The notes: generated by a model from the sequence alone, not told the origin. Shown: positions 1 to 7,102, counted from the stretch's first letter. The stretch: DNA of 8,931 nucleotides from Actinomyces sp. (GCF_030530635.1 NZ_JAUMUL010000089.1:1-8931); one strand, 5' to 3'. A program made the numbers and translations.

Positions 1-213
1 CGTGTCGATGGCGCCAACACGTGTTCATGACGTCCCCGGCACGCCCACACCACCGGCCACTGGCAGCAGGAACGAGCACACCACAGACCACCACCAGAAC
101 AACCGAAGAAGACCAACCACCACAACTACCGACCTCAGCACGTAAGACCTACCGACCTCGGCACGTAACAACTACCGAACTCGGTGAGAGAGAGGGGGTC
201 AGGAAAGGGGCGG
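1..213. other. Gene-free intergenic region beyond the end of the nrf operon
   Basis: I see no convincing gene here. The stretch 71-130 has extreme strand asymmetry on the plus strand (by count 25 C, 27 A, 7 G, 1 T in 60 bases). It is followed by the tandem repeat at 126-184 and a purine-rich run near 183-210. A perfect 10-bp palindrome, AACACGTGTT, lies at 16-25. There is no clear hairpin-plus-T-tract terminator for the minus-strand operon that ends at 214. A C-rich, G-poor transcript is the kind bound by Rho, so if a plus-strand gene enters from the left, this could be its Rho-dependent end. That is inference only. Confidence 0.5.
126..184. repeat. About 2.5 copies of a 23-bp tandem repeat
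   Basis: Unit 1 is 126-148, unit 2 is 149-171, and a partial third unit is 172-184. Each begins CTACCGA(C/A)CTC(A/G)G, and the two full units share GCACGTAA. Units 1 and 2 differ at only three positions. The core CCGACCTCGG is itself a short imperfect palindrome (arms CCGA/TCGG), and the third copy reads ACCGAACTCGGT. The period of about two helical turns suits a protein-binding array, but the array could equally be a dispersed intergenic repeat. It lies 30 bp past the stop of the last operon gene, so it would be transcribed into that mRNA's 3' end unless transcription stops first. Confidence 0.8.
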
Positions 214-921
214 TCAGGAAGCGGTGAGGGACTGGAGTGCCTCATTCATCTGCTCGGGGTTCAGCAGGCCCACATGCACCTGCTGCACTACGCCGTCGGC
301 GCCGATGAAGAAGTGCGAGGGAACCCCCATGATCCCGTAGGCGGCGGAGATCACCTGGCTGCGGTCGGGAACCTGGGTGAACTCGTTTCCCACACGCTCG
401 GAGTAAGAGTTCACCGCCGCGGCGTCCTCCCCCACGTAAACCACGATCACCTCCACGTCGTCTTCGTAGTCGGCGGCGGCCGCCTGCACATCCGGCATCT
501 CGGTGCGGCAGCCCGTGCACCAAGTGGCCACGAACATCAGCCACACCGGTCGCCCCTCCATGGCATCCGGCTCCAACACCACCTCCCGGGAGTCGAGGTC
601 AGCAGCCGTGATGGCCGGAGCCTTCTGACCCACCACCGGGGCACTGCCCACCCCCTCCACGTCCACCTCGGTGACCACGGCAATCTCGGCCTGGGCCGGA
701 CCTGCGTCGTCGGGCGCCACCGCCCACCAGGCGGCGATGGCGATGGCGAAGGCCGCGACGATCAAAACAGCGACCTGCCCGAAGCGGGAGCCGCGAACAC
801 CGGCGCGCCAGGCGGGCTCGTCGGAGCCATCACCCAGGGTTGCGGGCTCAACGACGTCGGGCCCGTCGCTCAAATCGGCGGAGATCTCTTCCAGCGGCTC
901 ATCGCTGGTCTCGTCACGCAT
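214..921 (-). CDS. Membrane-anchored thioredoxin-like protein (TlpA/ResA type)
   Basis: This 235-residue protein has a long acidic N-terminal tail (about 1-45), one membrane segment (about 48-68) and an external thioredoxin fold. The active site is WCTGC (W134, C135, C138), and GVPSHFF with the likely cis-proline P201 follows. In System II cytochrome c maturation, proteins of this kind reduce the cysteines of apocytochrome CxxCH motifs so that heme can be attached, and they take electrons from CcdA. That role is inferred here from its place as the last gene after ccdA, resB and ccsA. Its ATG overlaps the ccsA stop by 8 bp (ATGCGTGA), so translation is probably coupled. A GGAGGA Shine-Dalgarno lies 10 bases upstream. 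Sequence alone does not separate ResA-like reduction from a more general thiol role, so no symbol is given. Confidence 0.88.
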   Translation of the reverse strand: MRDETSDEPLEEISADLSDGPDVVEPATLGDGSDEPAWRAGVRGSRFGQVAVLIVAAFAIAIAAWWAVAPDDAGPAQAEIAVVTEVDVEGVGSAPVVGQKAPAITAADLDSREVVLEPDAMEGRPVWLMFVATWCTGCRTEMPDVQAAAADYEDDVEVIVVYVGEDAAAVNSYSERVGNEFTQVPDRSQVISAAYGIMGVPSHFFIGADGVVQQVHVGLLNPEQMNEALQSLTAS

Positions 922-1837
922 AGGAGTGCAGTCCTCCGAAGAACAGGTTACCCAGGTAGGTGAACAGGACGGCGGCGAAACCCAGGATCAGCAGCCAGGA
1001 GGCGCGGTTACCCCGCCAGCCACGGGTGACGCGCGCATGCAAGTAGGCACCGTAGATCAGCCAGGTGACCAGCGCCGCCGTCTCCTTGGGGTCCCAGCCC
1101 CAGTAGCGGCCCCAGGCGACATTGCCCCACAGCGCCCCCAGGATCAGCATCAGGGTCAACATGGGGAAGGTGACCACGGTGGCCCGGTAGGCGAGATCGT
1201 CGAGCACCTCCTGCCGGGGCCAGCCCCGCCAGCGCACACGCGGGGCGAGCAAGTACATGACCGCGGCGGCGAAGGAGACCACCGCGGCCCCATAGCCCAG
1301 GGAGGCTGTGAACACGTGCAGAGTCAGCAGCGGGGAGTTCTGCAACGCCGGCATCAGCGGGCTGGGCTGGTAAGACAGCGTCGAGGCGTAGATCAGCATC
1401 GCCAGGATCACCGGCAGCACGATGATCGACACGGTCCGCACCCGGTAACGCCACTCGAACACCACCTGCGCCAACATCATGCCCCAGGCGAAGCAGATGG
1501 CGAACTCGTAGTGGTTGGAGAATGGAGGATGCCCGGTGGCGATGGTGCGGGCGATCAACGAGCCCGTCAGCAGCAGCAGTCCCAACTGGGTCGATTTGGC
1601 GGCCCACCAGGTGACGGTGAAACGCTTGATCGGGGTCCGCCGCACCCCGCCGGTCACCTCCACGGTGCGCCCACCCTCGCCGGTGTCGACGACGACGCTG
1701 CCGCCAGTACCCCCGAGCGGTACCGCCGTGACGGCCCGCGACATGCGGGCGGCGAAGAAGGCGCCCAGGTAGGCGATGGTGGAGACCACCACCAGGCCGG
1801 TGGTGATCAGCAGTAGGGCCTGTGAGTACTCAAGCAT
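914..1837 (-). CDS. ccsA: Cytochrome c synthase heme-handling subunit CcsA (ResC type)
   Basis: This 307-residue polytopic membrane protein is the heme-handling half of the System II cytochrome c synthase. The family signature, the tryptophan-rich WWD motif, is seen as WGNVAWGRYWGWDPKET (about 237-253). Histidines typical of the family flank it: H103 in GHPPFSNHYEF, H174 in LHVFTASLGY and H304 in the C-terminal GGLHSYA. Known family biology is that heme crosses the membrane through this protein and is presented at the WWD surface to apocytochrome CxxCH sites, together with ResB. In actinobacterial annotation the same family is often named CcsB. The ATG overlaps the resB stop by 8 bp (ATGCTTGA) and is preceded by AAAGGA. 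Residues about 33-72, between the first membrane segments, form a glycine/valine-rich loop that may be lineage-specific. Confidence 0.95.
   Translation of the reverse strand: MLEYSQALLLITTGLVVVSTIAYLGAFFAARMSRAVTAVPLGGTGGSVVVDTGEGGRTVEVTGGVRRTPIKRFTVTWWAAKSTQLGLLLLTGSLIARTIATGHPPFSNHYEFAICFAWGMMLAQVVFEWRYRVRTVSIIVLPVILAMLIYASTLSYQPSPLMPALQNSPLLTLHVFTASLGYGAAVVSFAAAVMYLLAPRVRWRGWPRQEVLDDLAYRATVVTFPMLTLMLILGALWGNVAWGRYWGWDPKETAALVTWLIYGAYLHARVTRGWRGNRASWLLILGFAAVLFTYLGNLFFGGLHSYA
923..937 (-). promoter_or_regulatory. Shine-Dalgarno of the thioredoxin-like gene within a small dyad
   Basis: On the minus strand, GGAGGA (937-932) is the ribosome-binding site for the ATG at 921. Its GGAG can pair with CTCC at 926-923, giving a 4-bp stem with a 7-base loop. 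This could hide the site until ribosomes finishing ccsA open it, which fits the 8-bp gene overlap. The stem is short, so the effect is speculative. Confidence 0.35.
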
Positions 1838-3356
1838 CGGCGTCGGTCCTTTCCGCTTGCCGCGTCATTCGTCCGCTGAGGCGGACGGCCATGTCGGTGA
1901 AGAATGCGCTGAACCCGAAGTCGCGGCGGTCCGGGGAGGCCAGCTGTACCAGGGCGCCGCCATCGTCCTCAGTGACCCGCACCCAGATGCGCCGGTGCCG
2001 GAAGAACATGGTCATGCAGGTGCCGAGCACCAGCAGGCCGAAACCTACCCACACGATCGGGGCTCCGGGGTCACGGCGCACAATCAGCCCGGTGAACTGC
2101 TGCTCCCGCTCGAAGGTGAGGGTGTAGTCCCCCACCGCGCTCGGCGTACCCTGGTCAAGGACGGCCTGCGCACTGGGCGTAGTGGCGTCGCCCTGGTACA
2201 GCTCGATGCGCACCTGGCCGGGCTCGATACCGGTGCCGATCTGCCCGGAGGCCGCCTCCACCACGTACATGACCGTCCCATCGGGCAGGGTTGCGTGGCC
2301 GTAGTTGAAGAGCTTGTCCGACGTGGTCCACTCCAGGGCGACGCCGTCATGGAGCACCTCGGCCCCGGAGGCGTCGACCACCCGCATGACGGCGGAGACC
2401 CCGAAGTAGGACTGGTGGAACATGACGCCGCGGTAGCTCAGCGGGGTGTTGACCCGCACCTGCTGGGAGGCGACCTGGCGGCCGGCATCCATCAGGGTCA
2501 GGTCGGCTACGTAGTCCTTGGGCGAGCCGTCCTCGTAGTAGGTGTCTTGGAAACTGTTGGCCTGCACGGTCAGTGCGGTGCTGTGGCCGACTTCCTTGGG
2601 GTGGCCCACGGTCAGGGTGAACTGCTGGTCGCGGAAGCCGGTCAGGGAGGAGACCACGAATCCGGCCATGACCACCACGAAGGCGATGTGGGCGAATACC
2701 GTGCCGAAGGGCGCCCAGTGGTTGCGGTCCAGGTAGGCGTTGTATCCGGGTCCGCGCTCATCCACGATTACGCGCAGGCGGTGCCGGCGGGCGTCGGTGC
2801 ACACGACTTCGAAGGCCGCTTCCGCATCCAAGGGCACGGTGAAGTGGGAACGCAGCCGGGCCCGTTCGAAGAAGCGGGCCGTCACCCGGGTACGGGGGTG
2901 GCGGGCGGCCCGCCAGATCACCGGCAGCCGATGCGCCGTACAGGCGAGGATCGAGGCGGCCAGCAGGCCCATCACCACCAGGAAGGGCACCGACGTGAAC
3001 ATGTTGAAGGCGCCCAGCGCGCGCAGGATGCCGGTCCAGCCGCCGAAGGTCGGCCGCACCTGCTCCAGCCACTGCTCCGTGGCCTGCGCATCCGCCCTGG
3101 CCGAGGCGGGCATCTGGGGGAAGATCGCACCCAGCAGGCCCAGCAGTCCGGCCAATAGGATCAGCACCAGGCCGACGGTCTTGTTGTAGAGGAAGGCGTA
3201 TACCTGCCTGGCCAGCTGGCGCGGAGACAGCGCGGCCTGATCGTCCAAGCCGTCCACAGCCCCGCCACCACCGGGCGCATCGGCGGCGCCCGCCCGCCTG
3301 GCGGACGGCTGTTCCGCGGCGGACGGCTGCGCCGCTCGCGTGTCGGTCCGTTTCAC
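1830..3356 (-). CDS. resB: Cytochrome c biogenesis protein ResB (CcsB/Ccs1 type)
   Basis: This is the 508-residue partner of CcsA in the System II synthase. Membrane segments are visible at about 61-80, 120-139, 216-238 and 432-452, and a large external domain lies between the third and fourth (about 240-430), the standard ResB layout. Family-type sequence includes NTPLSYRGVMFHQSYFG (303-319). H223 in FAHIAFV sits in the third membrane segment, where the family has a conserved histidine. The GTG start at 3356 is chosen because GGAGG lies 9 bases upstream and directly after the ccdA stop. The reading frame stays open to 3875, but that part only shadows ccdA. The first about 45 residues are a low-complexity Ala/Gly/Asp-rich cytoplasmic tail. 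The gene begins 14 bp after ccdA and overlaps ccsA by 8 bp. Confidence 0.94.
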   Translation of the reverse strand: MKRTDTRAAQPSAAEQPSARRAGAADAPGGGGAVDGLDDQAALSPRQLARQVYAFLYNKTVGLVLILLAGLLGLLGAIFPQMPASARADAQATEQWLEQVRPTFGGWTGILRALGAFNMFTSVPFLVVMGLLAASILACTAHRLPVIWRAARHPRTRVTARFFERARLRSHFTVPLDAEAAFEVVCTDARRHRLRVIVDERGPGYNAYLDRNHWAPFGTVFAHIAFVVVMAGFVVSSLTGFRDQQFTLTVGHPKEVGHSTALTVQANSFQDTYYEDGSPKDYVADLTLMDAGRQVASQQVRVNTPLSYRGVMFHQSYFGVSAVMRVVDASGAEVLHDGVALEWTTSDKLFNYGHATLPDGTVMYVVEAASGQIGTGIEPGQVRIELYQGDATTPSAQAVLDQGTPSAVGDYTLTFEREQQFTGLIVRRDPGAPIVWVGFGLLVLGTCMTMFFRHRRIWVRVTEDDGGALVQLASPDRRDFGFSAFFTDMAVRLSGRMTRQAERTDADA

Positions 3357-3370
3357 CTTCAGGTGCCTCC

Positions 3371-4063
3371 TCACAGCCCCAGGGCGGGGATCAGAGCGGA
3401 TAGCCGTCCCAGCAGTCCGGCAATCATGAGCAACCCAATGAGCACGAGCATGCCTCCACTCACCAGCGAGACCCCCACGTGGTGGCGGCGGAACCAGTTG
3501 AACCTCCGGGTCGCCTGCGCCGAGCCCAGGGCGACGGCTACGATCGGGATTCCCAGCCCCAGACAGTAGGCCACCATGAGGGTCACACCGGACCACGCCG
3601 TCGGGCTGGCCGTTGCCAGCGCGAGGATGCCGCCGAGGATCGGGCCGATGCAAGGTGTCCAGCCCGCCCCGAAAGCGAGGCCCATAAGGGCGGCCCGCAG
3701 CGGCGAACCGGCCGCACCCGCGGGACCCGAGGTCCGCACCAGCGCGTCGAAGGGCCGCAGCGTGAGAATTCCCGCCACGTGCAGCCCCATGAGCACCAGC
3801 ACCGCGCCGCCGGCCATACGCGCGTAGACCACGTAGGGCCCCAGCGAGCGGCCGAGCAGCCCGAGCGAGGCCCATAACGCGATGAACACGACGGAGAAGC
3901 CGACCACGAAACCCGCCGAATTGGCCAGTGCAGTGCGGCGGCGCACCGGACCCGCGTCCGCGCCCACCAGCTGTCCGACGAAGGCGGGCACGATCGGCAG
4001 GAAGCAGGGTGAGGCGAAGGATACAAGACCCGCCAGCAGGGCGATCGGAAGGGTGAGCTCCAT
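3371..4063 (-). CDS. ccdA: Thiol-disulfide electron carrier CcdA (DsbD family)
   Basis: This 230-residue protein is predicted to have six membrane segments. It moves reducing equivalents from cytoplasmic thioredoxin to extracytoplasmic thioredoxin-like proteins. The two redox cysteines of the family are present in their usual contexts: C20 in FASPCFLPIVPAF and C138 in GWTPCIGPILGG. Further family-like sequence is CLGLGIPIVAVALG (167-180). Length is normal for a stand-alone CcdA. The ATG at 4063 lies 4 bp after the stop of the TPR gene and is preceded by a GGGGTGA-like site; an in-frame GTG at 4078 is possible but has no better ribosome-binding site. Its likely client is the WCTGC protein at the end of the operon, keeping apocytochrome cysteines reduced for ResB/CcsA. 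That client link is inferred from operon context. Confidence 0.94.
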   Translation of the reverse strand: MELTLPIALLAGLVSFASPCFLPIVPAFVGQLVGADAGPVRRRTALANSAGFVVGFSVVFIALWASLGLLGRSLGPYVVYARMAGGAVLVLMGLHVAGILTLRPFDALVRTSGPAGAAGSPLRAALMGLAFGAGWTPCIGPILGGILALATASPTAWSGVTLMVAYCLGLGIPIVAVALGSAQATRRFNWFRRHHVGVSLVSGGMLVLIGLLMIAGLLGRLSALIPALGL

Positions 4064-4067
4064 CGGC

Positions 4068-5057
4068 TCACCCCGCACTCGGCGTCGCCGCAGCCGAGCC
4101 CATGGTGCCCACATGACCTCGGACGTTGGCGGCCATCTCCGAGTCGGGGGCGAGCTGGAGCACCTTCTCCCAGCACTGATTGGCCCGTTCGGCGTCGGGT
4201 GGGGTACGGGCCATGTACAGGAAGCCAAGATTGTACCAGGGTTCGGCCACATCCGGGTCGATCTCGGAGGCGCGCAGCCAATGCGCCTCGGCCTGCTCGT
4301 ACTGGTTGGACTGGTACTCGGCCACGCCAATGGTCAGCAGGGCGTCAAGATTGTCGGGGTCGAGATCGAGGATCTGCTGCAGCCAGGTGATGGAGTCCTG
4401 GTACAGGACGGCCTTGAGATACATGACGCCCAACTCCTGACGCGCCTGTATGTTCGCCGGGTCCGCCTCGACCTGCGCCTTGAGCTCCTCCTCTCGCGCG
4501 GCGTCAACCGGCACGGCCTCGTCCATGGCGGCAACGGCACTCGAAGCGGCCGTGGCCGCAATCGACGGGTGTCCCTCGGGCAGGGCCGTGCTAGTGGCAT
4601 CGCCCCGCCCCGCCTGCTGCACTATGACGACCACGGCGGCAGCCAGCAGCGCCACCAGCGCCAGGTTCAGCCGGGAGACGCCGGTGCGGTGCTCAATGGC
4701 CGAGGGGCTGCGCCCCCGCCCCACCGGGGCGGCCCGGCGCACCGCGGGGGCGGCATCCTCGTCGTCGGCCAGCAGGTCCTCGACGTCGGCCGCATCCTGA
4801 TCGTCGACGCCGGCGTCGGCATGGGCGTGCGAGTCGCCGTCCGCGTCCGACTCGGAAGCGGAGGCGTCGGGCTCCGCCGTCGACGCGCCGACCGACTCAT
4901 CCGTGACCCCCGAGTCGTGGTCGAGCGCAGCCAACTGGGCGGTCGCCCAGCCCTTCAGCCCCTCCGGGGCCGTGGCCAAGAAGGCCGCCAGCTCTTCCCG
5001 ATCCGGCTGGTCGCCCCCCGCCGCTTTCGGTTCCGCGCCGTCCTGCGCCTGAGTCAT
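4068..5057 (-). CDS. Membrane-anchored TPR protein, possible apocytochrome chaperone (NrfG/CcmI-like role)
   Basis: This 329-residue protein has three parts. Residues 1-125 form a cytoplasmic tail that is very rich in Asp, Ala and Ser, especially 46-105. Residues about 129-148 are a single membrane segment. An external domain follows with three tetratricopeptide repeats at about 203-236, 237-270 and 271-305 (for example LDPDNLDALLTIGVAEYQ and IDPDVAEPWYNLGFLYMA). In System I bacteria, TPR proteins such as NrfG and the C-terminal part of CcmI bind apocytochromes, and NrfG serves NrfA. The position directly after nrfA and before the ccd/res genes suggests a similar job, but this is inference because TPRs bind many partners. 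The ATG at 5057 is preceded by GGGAG with a short 4-base spacer. The gene starts 17 bp after nrfA. The acidic tail has no function I recognise. Confidence 0.85.
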   Translation of the reverse strand: MTQAQDGAEPKAAGGDQPDREELAAFLATAPEGLKGWATAQLAALDHDSGVTDESVGASTAEPDASASESDADGDSHAHADAGVDDQDAADVEDLLADDEDAAPAVRRAAPVGRGRSPSAIEHRTGVSRLNLALVALLAAAVVVIVQQAGRGDATSTALPEGHPSIAATAASSAVAAMDEAVPVDAAREEELKAQVEADPANIQARQELGVMYLKAVLYQDSITWLQQILDLDPDNLDALLTIGVAEYQSNQYEQAEAHWLRASEIDPDVAEPWYNLGFLYMARTPPDAERANQCWEKVLQLAPDSEMAANVRGHVGTMGSAAATPSAG

Positions 5058-5074
5058 ACCGCTCCCGCGCCCCG

Positions 5075-6598
5075 TCAGTTGCCGGCGTCCGGCATGTGCT
5101 GCTCGGGGATGGCCGGGCCGATCCCGTTGTCAACCTTGACGCCGCGCAATGCCAATTGCCCGGAGCGGGCCCAGTCGGTCGCCTGGTTGAGGATGGAGAT
5201 CGAGTACGCCGGTGCGTGGAAGCCGCGGCCGTTCTCGGAGAAGGAGTAGTCGATCACGAACTGCGCCTTGCGCTGGTAGTCGCGGGCCGTGGCCAGGTCA
5301 TCCGCAGTCGCGCTGCCATCCGCAGCGGCCGCAGTGATATCGGTGATCAGAGCGTCCAGGGCGGTGAAGGAGACGTTCATGGAGCCCTGCCAACGTGTCT
5401 GGATGCCTTCCACCCGCTCGCGCATCTCATCCGCCGTGGAGTGGTGGCAGGTCAGACAGGAGGCGTTGATGGTCTCATCATTGGCCATCGGACTCATGAT
5501 CTGGTGGTTGGACACCTTGGTGGCGCCCACGCGGCTGTAAGCCATGTGGCAGTCTGCGCAGGTGACGCCGTTGGAGGCGTGGATGCCCTGCGACCAGGTC
5601 TCGAAGTCGGGGTGCTGCGCCTTGAGCAACTCGGCGCCGGACTCCTCGTGGGTGAAGTCGGTCCAGCCGATCTCGTCGTATTGGTCCATGGCGTCATAGA
5701 CGGTCAGGCCCTTGTCCCACGGGTAGGTCAGGGTCTTGGAATCGCCGGCGAAGTAGTACTCGACGTGGCACTGGGCGCACACGTAGGTGCGCATCTCCTG
5801 GTTGGTGGCGTCCCGGTTGACGTCATAGTCCTTCACGCCCTCAGCGGCCTTGGCCTTACGGATGCCGTCGATGAAGGCGGGCCGGGTGATGGTCAACTCC
5901 ATTGTCTTCGGGTCATGGCAGTCGATGCAGGCGATGGAGCCGGAGGTGTGCTCGTAGGCCTCGTCATAGCTCATGGCGTTCATGGCGTGGAACCCGGCCT
6001 CGCGATCGCCGTTGCCCAGTTCGTCGTAGACCTGAGGCATGGAGGCGTGGCAGTTCAGGCAGGTGCCGGGCTGGTTGAAGCGCTCGTCGGTGCGCTCGGT
6101 GTAGCGCTGATCGATCAACGCCCACTCGTGCCCGCGCGGCTGGGTGTAGTCCACGGCGAAGGCGTAGCCGCGCCACATCCGCTGCGCCCGAGTCTCGGCG
6201 TCGATCCGGGACTGCGTGTGGTACTCGCGCGGGTCCTCGGCCGTGGGAGTGGCGGGAATGAAGTCGCCGTCGGTGTCCTCGACGGTCTTGAGGTACTGCT
6301 CGTACTGGATGGGGAAGTTCTGGCCCCATACGGCCGGGTCGTAGGAGGTGTCGGTCAGCTCCACCACCTCGGTGAAGGGGGCCGCAGACTCCTGCTTGTG
6401 CTCGAAGATCGTGGTGAGTAGCCAGGTGACGGCTGCCGCGGCCACGGCCACGGTCACCAGCACCAGCGCCGGCACCCACTTGCGGGCGCGGCCGGATGCG
6501 GGCTGTTTCTTGGCTTCATCCGCCGCCCCGGCGTCATCGGGTTCCGGGGCATCCACCTGGGGATCCTCCATGGCAGCATCTTCCCTCTCGGTACTCAT
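5075..6598 (-). CDS. nrfA: Ammonia-forming cytochrome c nitrite reductase, catalytic subunit NrfA
   Basis: NrfA is a pentaheme enzyme that reduces nitrite to ammonium with six electrons outside the membrane. The 507 residues include an acidic cytoplasmic tail (1-30), an uncleaved-looking anchor (about 41-63) and the catalytic domain. Five heme motifs are present: CLNCH 180-184, CIDCH 224-228, CAQCH 274-278, CADCH 347-351 and CLTCH 381-385. The first, the catalytic heme, is CxxCH; most NrfA proteins have CxxCK there, but a histidine form is known, for example in Campylobacter. The CHVEYYF segment supplies E280 and Y281, and LKAQHP supplies K326, Q328 and H329, matching the calcium-site and active-site residues of the family. 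R169 is the tentative catalytic arginine. Distal heme ligands are likely among H204, H340, H365 and H461. An AGAGGTGA site precedes the ATG, 6 bp after nrfH. Confidence 0.97.
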   Translation of the reverse strand: MSTEREDAAMEDPQVDAPEPDDAGAADEAKKQPASGRARKWVPALVLVTVAVAAAAVTWLLTTIFEHKQESAAPFTEVVELTDTSYDPAVWGQNFPIQYEQYLKTVEDTDGDFIPATPTAEDPREYHTQSRIDAETRAQRMWRGYAFAVDYTQPRGHEWALIDQRYTERTDERFNQPGTCLNCHASMPQVYDELGNGDREAGFHAMNAMSYDEAYEHTSGSIACIDCHDPKTMELTITRPAFIDGIRKAKAAEGVKDYDVNRDATNQEMRTYVCAQCHVEYYFAGDSKTLTYPWDKGLTVYDAMDQYDEIGWTDFTHEESGAELLKAQHPDFETWSQGIHASNGVTCADCHMAYSRVGATKVSNHQIMSPMANDETINASCLTCHHSTADEMRERVEGIQTRWQGSMNVSFTALDALITDITAAAADGSATADDLATARDYQRKAQFVIDYSFSENGRGFHAPAYSISILNQATDWARSGQLALRGVKVDNGIGPAIPEQHMPDAGN

Positions 6599-6604
6599 GT
6601 CGCG

Positions 6605-7102
6605 TCACCTCTTATGCCCGACGCCGTCGTGGCAGCGGATGCACGACACCGTCTCGTCCTTGTGGGTGGAACTGTTGGCGGCCTGGTCCACGAAGTCGCC
6701 ATGGCAGTACAGGCAGGCGGCCTCGGTGATCTCACGGTTGTGCTCGCGAATCTGAATGTTCTCCGGATAGTCCTGGAAGGTGAACTTCAGGGAGTGCCAG
6801 ATGCCGTTGTCCGCCTTGTTGATGTACTTGTAGACGAGGTTGTCATGCGGGGCGTGGCAGGAGTTGCAGGTGGCCACGTCATGGTGACTGCCCCGCTGCC
6901 AGGCCTCGTACTGCTCGTTCATCGCGTGGCAGTTGGCGCAGGTGGCCGGATCGTCGCCGAGATAGCCGGTCACGCCCGAGTAGTACACGGTGAATCCGCC
7001 GACTCCCAGGACCACGCCCAGTAGCGCCGCCAGCGCGATCCGCATCCATCCGGAGAACAGGCGCGTGTAGCCGCGCCATAGCGCCTTCACGAGACGTACC
7101 AC
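6605..7102 (-). CDS. nrfH: Cytochrome c nitrite reductase small subunit NrfH (tetraheme quinol dehydrogenase)
   Basis: NrfH belongs to the NapC/NirT family. It anchors NrfA, oxidises membrane quinol and hands electrons to NrfA. Counted from the GTG start the protein has 165 residues, with one membrane helix (about 19-41) and four heme motifs: CANCH 55-59, CNSCH 79-83, CLYCH 130-134 and CIRCH 154-158. The first is followed by AM, giving the CxxCHxM arrangement of NrfH, whose methionine ligates heme 1. The GTG at 7102 is chosen because AGGGGG lies 6 bases upstream. An in-frame ATG at 7117 would add MRGCR, but its only GGAG is one base away, too close to work. Promoter-like sequence and inverted repeats lie upstream. 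It is the first gene of the operon, with nrfA starting 6 bp later. Confidence 0.95.
   Translation of the reverse strand: MVRLVKALWRGYTRLFSGWMRIALAALLGVVLGVGGFTVYYSGVTGYLGDDPATCANCHAMNEQYEAWQRGSHHDVATCNSCHAPHDNLVYKYINKADNGIWHSLKFTFQDYPENIQIREHNREITEAACLYCHGDFVDQAANSSTHKDETVSCIRCHDGVGHKR

Noticed and set aside
16..25. AACACGTGTT palindrome
   Set aside because: It is perfect but only 10 bp, isolated and near the window edge; no partner site or gene start is nearby to give it meaning.
21..227. 68-codon plus-strand open frame
   Set aside because: It is Thr/Pro/Arg-rich, runs through the C/A-rich tract and the tandem repeat, and has no ribosome-binding site or recognisable domain.
1776..3158. Long plus-strand open frame opposite resB (460 codons), with similar ones at 184-963, 671-1816, 3882-5249 and 5096-6421
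   Set aside because: These are antisense shadows created by high G+C third positions. The translations are His/Gly/Arg-rich without domains, while the minus-strand frames encode clear families.
3357..3875. Extended N-terminus of resB starting at ATG 3875
   Set aside because: It overlaps ccdA in another frame, gives Arg/Gly-rich nonsense, and a better GTG with GGAGG exists at 3356.
4064..4330. Extended N-terminus of ccdA starting at ATG 4330
   Set aside because: It overlaps the TPR repeats in another frame. The CcdA fold begins at MELTLP, and its first cysteine is then at the normal place (residue 20).
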